This document shows, piece after piece, positions 5,830 through 9,609 of a stretch of DNA of 9,609 nucleotides. The stretch lies in contig DYJB01000016.1 in assembly GCA_020723365.1 (NCBI GenBank), forward strand, positions 17,564-27,172. The letters run 5' to 3'. Each line of letters begins with the position of its first letter. The first letter of the stretch is position 1. The position numbers were made by a program, and so were the translations under genes. This stretch comes from Candidatus Aquidulcis sp. (GTDB lineage Bacteria > Chloroflexota > Anaerolineae > Anaerolineales > E44-bin32). Under the pieces are notes generated by a model, which made no database searches, was not told where the DNA came from, and worked only from the letters and a program-made list of their open reading frames with translations.

Positions 5830-6821
5830 AGATCGTTATCCCCATGGCCGGCTACGGCACCCGCCTGCGCCCGCATACCTGGTCCAAGCCCAAGCCGCTG
5901 GTGACCGTCGCCGGCAAGCCCGTGTTGGGTCACGTGCTCGACATGTTCGGCACACTGCCGTCGATCGACGAGGTGGTCTTCGTTGTCGGCTACCTGGGCA
6001 CACAGGTGCAGGACTACGTCGCCCGCGCCTACCCGGGCTTGAAGGCGCGCTACGTCGAGCAGACCGAGATGTTGGGCCAGTCGCACGCCGTCTGGCTGGC
6101 GCGCCAGGGCTTGAGCGGCCCGATGCTGCTGGTCTTCGTCGACACGCTGATCGACACCGACCTGAGTGGTCTGGCCTCCGAGAAGGCCGAGGCCGTTGCC
6201 TGGGTCAAGGCCGTGCCCGACCCGCGCCGCTTCGGCGTCGCCGAACTGGGGCCGGACGGGCTCGTGCGCCGGTTGGTGGAGAAACCGCAGGACGCCACCA
6301 ACAACCTGGCGGTGGTGGGTATGTACTACCTGCGCCAGGCCGAGCGCCTGATCTCGGCCATTGAGGCCCAGATGACCGGCAAGACGATGCTGCACGGCGA
6401 GTTCTTCCTGGCCGACGCCCTGACGATCCTGCTGCAGCAGGGCCTGAAGATGCGCGTGCAGCCGGTCGAGGTCTGGCACGACTGCGGCAAGCCGGACACG
6501 TTGCTGGAGACCAACCGCTACCTGCTCGAAAACGGGCGTGACAATTCCGCCCTTGCGGCGCAGCGGCCCGGCCTGGTCGTCATCCCGCCGGTGTACATCG
6601 ACCCTGCCGCCGCGGTCACGGAGGCGGTCATCGGGCCGCACGTGTCCATCGGCGCCGGCTGCGAGGTGCGCCGCTCGCTGGTGCAGGATTCGATCATCGA
6701 CGAAGGATCGCAGATCCTGGATACGGCCCTATCGGCCTCGCTCATCGGGCGCGAGGCGCGCGTCATCGGCCGCTACCGCTCGCTCAACGTCGGCGACTCA
6801 TCGGAGATCGGCTTCGCTTAG
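5826..6821 (+). CDS. Sugar-1-phosphate nucleotidyltransferase with hexapeptide tail
   Basis: A 331-residue NDP-sugar pyrophosphorylase-like enzyme joining a sugar 1-phosphate with an NTP to give an NDP-sugar and pyrophosphate. The N-terminal Rossmann-like domain (about 1-240) opens with MKIVIPMAGYGTRLRPHTWS and KPKPL, the nucleotide-binding loop. The metal-binding Asp is D106 in FVDTLID, where well-studied RmlA and GalU members have Gly before the Asp. VEKPQ at 151-155 and DCGKPDTLLETNRYLLE from 219 bind sugar phosphate. From about 247 a left-handed beta-helix of hexapeptide repeats follows (VTEAVIGPHVSIGAGC and onward), as in long RmlA- or GlmU-like forms. Which base and sugar are used (dTTP, UTP or GTP; glucose, mannose or other) cannot be told. 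Its start overlaps the gatA stop (ATGA), so it is cotranscribed with gatCA although the pathways are unrelated. Confidence 0.9.
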   Translation: MKIVIPMAGYGTRLRPHTWSKPKPLVTVAGKPVLGHVLDMFGTLPSIDEVVFVVGYLGTQVQDYVARAYPGLKARYVEQTEMLGQSHAVWLARQGLSGPMLLVFVDTLIDTDLSGLASEKAEAVAWVKAVPDPRRFGVAELGPDGLVRRLVEKPQDATNNLAVVGMYYLRQAERLISAIEAQMTGKTMLHGEFFLADALTILLQQGLKMRVQPVEVWHDCGKPDTLLETNRYLLENGRDNSALAAQRPGLVVIPPVYIDPAAAVTEAVIGPHVSIGAGCEVRRSLVQDSIIDEGSQILDTALSASLIGREARVIGRYRSLNVGDSSEIGFA

Positions 6822-6822
6822 G

Positions 6823-6840
6823 CCCCGCCGTGCAGCGGGG
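6823..6840. terminator. Short stem-loop between convergent genes
   Basis: CCCCGC (6823-6828) and GCGGGG (6835-6840) form a 6-bp GC stem with loop CGTGCA. It starts 2 nt after the nucleotidyltransferase stop and lies 22 nt from the stop of the convergent lipoprotein gene, so it could serve both strands. Neither direction has a T-tract. Confidence 0.35.
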
Positions 6841-6861
6841 AGCCTGCTCGTACCGAATTGC

Positions 6862-8184
6862 TTACTCCGGCATCGTTACCGAGCATGCCTGACAGTGCCC
6901 GGAGGCCATCAGCGCCTCCTTCCCCGCTCTCATCATCGCGTTGACATCGCCCATCGGGCCCACAGGGCACCAGTGGACCGTCCACGGCGAGGGCACGGCG
7001 AATCCGGCGATCTCCCGCGTCCAGCCGCCCTCCCTCGGCTCGGCGTAATACTTCTCACCGCTTTGGGTGTTGAGGATGTAGCAGGAGGCGAGGGAGGCCA
7101 TCGTCTCCTCGCCCTGGAACCAGCCTTCCTCGCCCGCCAAGATGCCCACCCCATCCACGCTGACCGTAACGTTGCACTTCTGGTAGTCCTCGTAGTACGC
7201 CTCGGCCTCGATACGGTAGGAGAAGGTTTCCCTCTTCAGGTCCAGTCGTATCTCAAAAGGAATGCTCGACAGGCTGGTCCCAGCATAGGCGGGGTCGGTC
7301 AGCTCGCGGTACTCGCAGGAAGCCACCATCGCTCCGGCTTTCTCGAAGGCCGCCGATTCCCGCTCGAGCTGGGTAGTCGCCGGCGACCGAGTCTGGCCGG
7401 GGTCGCCCTGGAGGCGAGCCAACAGGCGATCGCGATGCCGTACGAAGGCACGGTCCACTCGTTGCCGCAGCCAGATGGCGAAAGGTAGCCCCACGCGATC
7501 GGCTATCTTGTCCCACGCCAGGTCGATCCGGCCCTGCAATAGCGCCCCCGCTTCACGCACCTTGCGCTCGACGTACTGGCGCGCCAGCCTCGGCGCATCC
7601 TCCACTGCCATGACCACAACCGTCGTGGCGAACCGCACCGTCTCCTTGACTCCGATGCCGACCGCACGCACAGCGTTTCCCGAGACACGCGCAACGCCGC
7701 GCACAAAGCGCTGAAAACCCCGTCCCCGGTTGGCGCGCCGCGCACGGGCCCTGTCCAGCTCATCCGCCAGCCGGTTGTGTTCCTCGATCTTTTCCAGCGC
7801 GTAGTCGTACAGCGGGTCGTTCTGGCCGTCGAGGGCCATCGCCATGTCTTCGTACCAGCTTGCCATCTGGGCGTGCGGGTTCTTCCTCCCGCCAGCCGCC
7901 AGCGGAACCAGGCCCAGCAGGCGACCGCCGCCGCTGGCGCTGGCCAGTGAGCGCCCGATGTCCAAGTGCTCGTGCGACCCCAGCGCCAGCAACAGGGCAT
8001 CCTCCATGGAGCGGTCCGTCCCGGTCCCCACCGGCGTGCAACCCGGCGCCAGCCCCACCGCCAGAACGAACAGCAGACCCCAGGACTTGATCCGCAGCGT
8101 CCGGGTTGCCGCACGAGGCGCATGGCAGGCGTCCCACCGAAGATGAGGCGCCAGACGCCTGTCGCACACTTGGGACGATTCCAT
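6862..8184 (-). CDS. Putative lipoprotein with Cys-rich C-terminal domain
   Basis: A 440-residue protein that I do not recognise. Residues 34-49 (SWGLLFVLAVGLAPGC) are a hydrophobic segment ending in a lipobox-like LAPGC, so C49 may be lipid-anchored after export; the 33-residue stretch before it is unusually long for a signal peptide. The middle (about 100-265) is highly charged and predicted helical, including DELDRARARRANRGRG and VERKVREAGALLQGRIDLAWD, with a hydrophobic patch VRFATTVVVMAV near 183-194. The C-terminal domain (about 285-440) is beta-rich and contains six cysteines (C290, C337, C368, C406, and the CxxC pair C431 and C434), an even number that suits disulfides outside the cytoplasm. 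ATG 8184 was chosen because GGGAG stands 7 nt upstream. It follows the upstream gene's stop after 2 nt (TAG-cg-ATG), so the two are coupled. Confidence 0.8.
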   Translation of the reverse strand: MESSQVCDRRLAPHLRWDACHAPRAATRTLRIKSWGLLFVLAVGLAPGCTPVGTGTDRSMEDALLLALGSHEHLDIGRSLASASGGGRLLGLVPLAAGGRKNPHAQMASWYEDMAMALDGQNDPLYDYALEKIEEHNRLADELDRARARRANRGRGFQRFVRGVARVSGNAVRAVGIGVKETVRFATTVVVMAVEDAPRLARQYVERKVREAGALLQGRIDLAWDKIADRVGLPFAIWLRQRVDRAFVRHRDRLLARLQGDPGQTRSPATTQLERESAAFEKAGAMVASCEYRELTDPAYAGTSLSSIPFEIRLDLKRETFSYRIEAEAYYEDYQKCNVTVSVDGVGILAGEEGWFQGEETMASLASCYILNTQSGEKYYAEPREGGWTREIAGFAVPSPWTVHWCPVGPMGDVNAMMRAGKEALMASGHCQACSVTMPE

Positions 8185-8186
8185 CG

Positions 8187-9059
8187 CTAGTCTCCCAGGG
8201 TCAGCGCCAGCGATTCCACGTAGCGCAACTCATCGTCTCTCAAGCCGAAGGTGAGCCGGTCGGCGTAGTAGACCTCGCCCCCCTCGACCAGTTGCTTCTC
8301 CAACGGCACGAGCAGGAACTGGTCAAGATCGGCGGCGGCCACGACCTGGTCGAGGCTCATATACGCGCTGAACTGCTCCGGCCGGTAGGGGAGGGGGGCC
8401 AGATCTCCGAGATCCGTCTCAATTGCCTCCTCCCCTTCCAAGTCCCCATTGATGAAGGTGTACTCGACGCCGAGCGTGTAGTAGGTCCAGGTCTCCAACC
8501 GCACATCGCCGAGAGTTCCATCCGCCAACGGCTCCTCGTAGAACAGGATCAGGAAGGCTTCGGGGGCGCCCTGTTTGGCCCTTACCTGTTGCTGGGCGGT
8601 CGAGAGCTGAGCTGGCGTTCCCGTTTCCCCTCCGCCCTGAATCCCCTCGACGATCTTCGGAAGAGACCGATACTCTGCATAGCCCCAGAGCAGGGATGCG
8701 CCTGCTCCCATCGCGACGAGGAGCGTCAGGGCGGCGCATCCGATTCCCACCAGCAAGCCAGCGCGCCTGGTCGTCCTCGGACGACGTACTTCCTTGGCAC
8801 CGGAGGCTTTCGAGGCCCGGGCCGTCACGCGAGCAGGGTCTCCCGGAACCCAGGACTGGCCATTCCAGCGGTGCCAGGCGCCGGCCTCGCCCGCCAGCCA
8901 CCAGCGTCCACCTTGCTCGTCAGTCGCCGTCAGCCTCTGGATCTCATCTTGATAGTGGGCAGGCGAAAGGCGACCCTGTGCCAACATCGAACGCAGCGAC
9001 TCCAGCCGTCTCTCCAGCCGTGCCAGGGTCTCCGGCGGCGGGCCATGCGTCCGCGCCAC
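8187..9059 (-). CDS. Single-pass membrane protein of unknown function
   Basis: A 290-residue protein, first of a two-gene unit. Residues 10-43 (LARLERRLESLRSMLAQGRL, then YQDEIQRL) form a short amphipathic helix or coiled coil resembling SHOCT-like segments. Residues 48-75 are a Trp/Gly-rich patch (GRWWLAGEAGAWHRWNGQSW) of a kind I associate with Chloroflexota membrane proteins. After a basic stretch, a transmembrane helix spans about 100-126 (GLLVGIGCAALTLLVAMGAG). The remaining 160 residues are acidic, with no cysteine, and probably face outside (AFLILFYEEPLADGTLGDVR onward). The start is GTG 9059: GGAGGT lies 6 nt upstream and a promoter fits (9140-9113). The open frame continues back to 9422, but that part runs antisense to the 71-residue gene and lacks such signals. 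The stop is 2 nt before the lipoprotein start; a joint envelope role is inferred. Confidence 0.8.
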   Translation of the reverse strand: MARTHGPPPETLARLERRLESLRSMLAQGRLSPAHYQDEIQRLTATDEQGGRWWLAGEAGAWHRWNGQSWVPGDPARVTARASKASGAKEVRRPRTTRRAGLLVGIGCAALTLLVAMGAGASLLWGYAEYRSLPKIVEGIQGGGETGTPAQLSTAQQQVRAKQGAPEAFLILFYEEPLADGTLGDVRLETWTYYTLGVEYTFINGDLEGEEAIETDLGDLAPLPYRPEQFSAYMSLDQVVAAADLDQFLLVPLEKQLVEGGEVYYADRLTFGLRDDELRYVESLALTLGD

Positions 9060-9112
9060 GGATCCACCTCCCTTCCGCACCCGGCCTGCGGCCCCTCCAG
9101 GCACCTGCGGGC

Positions 9113-9140
9113 AGTATAGGTGAGCGACGTCAGGCCGCAA
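9113..9140 (-). promoter_or_regulatory. Sigma-70-type promoter of the minus-strand pair
   Basis: On the minus strand TTGCGG (9140-9135) and TATACT (9118-9113) are separated by 16 bp. A start near 9106 would leave a leader of about 47 nt carrying the GGAGGT before GTG 9059. Unlike the + strand promoters in the window, this one has a partial -35. Confidence 0.5.
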
Positions 9141-9215
9141 CTCTCCCGCCGGCATCGGCATGGCAAGGACTCGCAAGCGCGTATACGATTCCTTGCTGGA
9201 TGACGTAGGCGCCCG

Positions 9216-9431
9216 ATGAGCGAACCGCTGGTCGAATGCCATTCCGGCTATACTTACGGCGAACGGCCGATCGCTTTGCGCTGGCAGGGCGAGCGGCTGC
9301 TTGTTGAGGAGATCGAAGCCCGCTGGCGCATCCCGGGCGGGACCTGCTTCCGGGTCCGCACCCAGGACGGCCGGGTGTTCGAGCTGTTCTACGGCCAGCT
9401 GTACGACGAATGGCGGGTCCATCAGCCGTGA
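9216..9431 (+). CDS. Conserved-looking 71-residue protein, possibly DUF6504-like
   Basis: A small soluble-looking protein without signal peptide or membrane segment. The middle reads RPIALRWQGERLLVEEIEARWR, then FRVRTQDGRVFELFYGQLYDEWRV. This pattern (WxGxxxxVxxIxxxWR, a variable turn, then YxVxTxDGxxFxLxY and a final W) resembles the DUF6504 family of short beta-rich proteins of unknown function. I hold that match only loosely. Alternation of hydrophobic and polar residues suggests a small beta barrel. The Shine-Dalgarno before ATG 9216 is poor; a possible -10 (TACGAT, 9184-9189) lies upstream. It is divergent from the membrane-protein gene and 36 nt ahead of an aminotransferase, with which it may be cotranscribed. 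Confidence 0.75.
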   Translation: MSEPLVECHSGYTYGERPIALRWQGERLLVEEIEARWRIPGGTCFRVRTQDGRVFELFYGQLYDEWRVHQP

Positions 9432-9467
9432 TCCCCCGCGGCCCCCGCCCGTGAGGAGCCCGCCCGC

Positions 9468-9609
9468 ATGCGCGATTTCGTCTCCCGCCGCATCGCCAAC
9501 GTTCCGCCCTCCGGCATCCGGCGCTTCTTCGACATTGCCGCCACGATGCAGGATGTGATTTCGCTTGGCATCGGCGAGCCGGATTTCACCACGCCCGAGC
9601 CGATTCTGC
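9468..9609 (+). CDS. Class I/II PLP-dependent aminotransferase, N-terminal part
   Basis: ATG 9468 follows GAGGAG (9453-9458) with a 9-nt gap and opens a frame that runs off the window after 47 codons. The visible residues (RRIANVPPSGIRRFFDIAAT followed by ISLGIGEPDFTTPEPI) match the start of aspartate-aminotransferase-like enzymes of subfamily I-gamma, where the 'LGxGEPDFxTP' loop contributes to the substrate pocket. These pyridoxal-phosphate enzymes move amino groups between amino acids and 2-oxo acids in the cytoplasm. The PLP lysine lies beyond the window, so specificity (aspartate, alanine, aromatic or N-succinyl-diaminopimelate type) cannot be inferred. Confidence 0.9.
   Translation, partial: MRDFVSRRIANVPPSGIRRFFDIAATMQDVISLGIGEPDFTTPEPIL

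Noticed and set aside
5784..6641. Minus-strand open frame of 285 codons opposite the nucleotidyltransferase
   Set aside because: Antisense shadow; the + strand carries intact pyrophosphorylase motifs.
8106..9119. + strand open frame of 337 codons
   Set aside because: Antisense to the minus-strand membrane protein and lipoprotein genes. It has no domain pattern and is explained by high third-position GC of the real genes.
9060..9422. N-terminal extension of the minus-strand membrane protein to ATG 9422
   Set aside because: It would run antisense through the 71-residue + strand gene and the promoter. GTG 9059 has an excellent ribosome-binding site.

Overview
The window is GC-rich and gene-dense. 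It looks like a chromosomal segment of a high-GC bacterium. The mix of genes suggests Chloroflexota (Anaerolineae-like): a lamin-tail-domain secreted protein, a PspC-domain mini-protein, an M49 peptidase with a shortened zinc motif, gatC-gatA followed by a sugar nucleotidyltransferase, and a membrane protein with a tryptophan-rich repeat-like patch. That assignment is inferred from protein style only. No rRNA, tRNA, insertion sequence, CRISPR array or phage gene was seen.

Layout. Positions 1-645 (+) hold the 3' part of a lamin-tail-domain (LTD) protein, followed by a weak hairpin terminator. Positions 770-1242 (+) hold the remains of an ICMT/PEMT-type membrane methyltransferase, broken by a frameshift and an in-frame TAG. 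A 70-residue PspC-domain protein (1323-1535, +) follows. A perfect 14-bp inverted repeat (1563-1594) then lies just upstream of an extended -10 promoter for a 602-residue M49 (dipeptidyl-peptidase III-like) metallopeptidase (1647-3455, +). A long RNA hairpin sits directly behind it.

A gene-poor stretch (3456-3783) leads to a self-contained unit: promoter, 53-codon very acidic ORF (3784-3945) and a strong intrinsic terminator (3973-4005). Next is an apparently leaderless operon, gatC (4057-4344), gatA (4357-5829) and an NDP-sugar pyrophosphorylase-like gene (5826-6821). gatC and gatA encode two of the three GatCAB amidotransferase subunits; gatB is not here. The nucleotidyltransferase overlaps gatA by 4 nt.

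The minus strand then carries a tightly coupled pair: a single-pass membrane protein (9059-8187) and a putative lipoprotein with a cysteine-rich C-terminal domain (8184-6862). Neither has a function I recognise. They are transcribed divergently from a 71-residue conserved-looking small protein (9216-9431, +) and the start of a class I/II aminotransferase (9468 to window end, +).

Working together: GatC and GatA act in transamidation of mischarged Glu-tRNA(Gln) or Asp-tRNA(Asn). The nucleotidyltransferase makes activated sugars and probably shares only transcription with them. The minus-strand pair probably acts at the cell envelope. The most notable items are that uncharacterised envelope pair, the orphan acidic mini-gene, the HEIGH-type M49 peptidase with a palindrome beside its promoter, and three promoters that share a TGC-TA extended -10 and have no visible -35.
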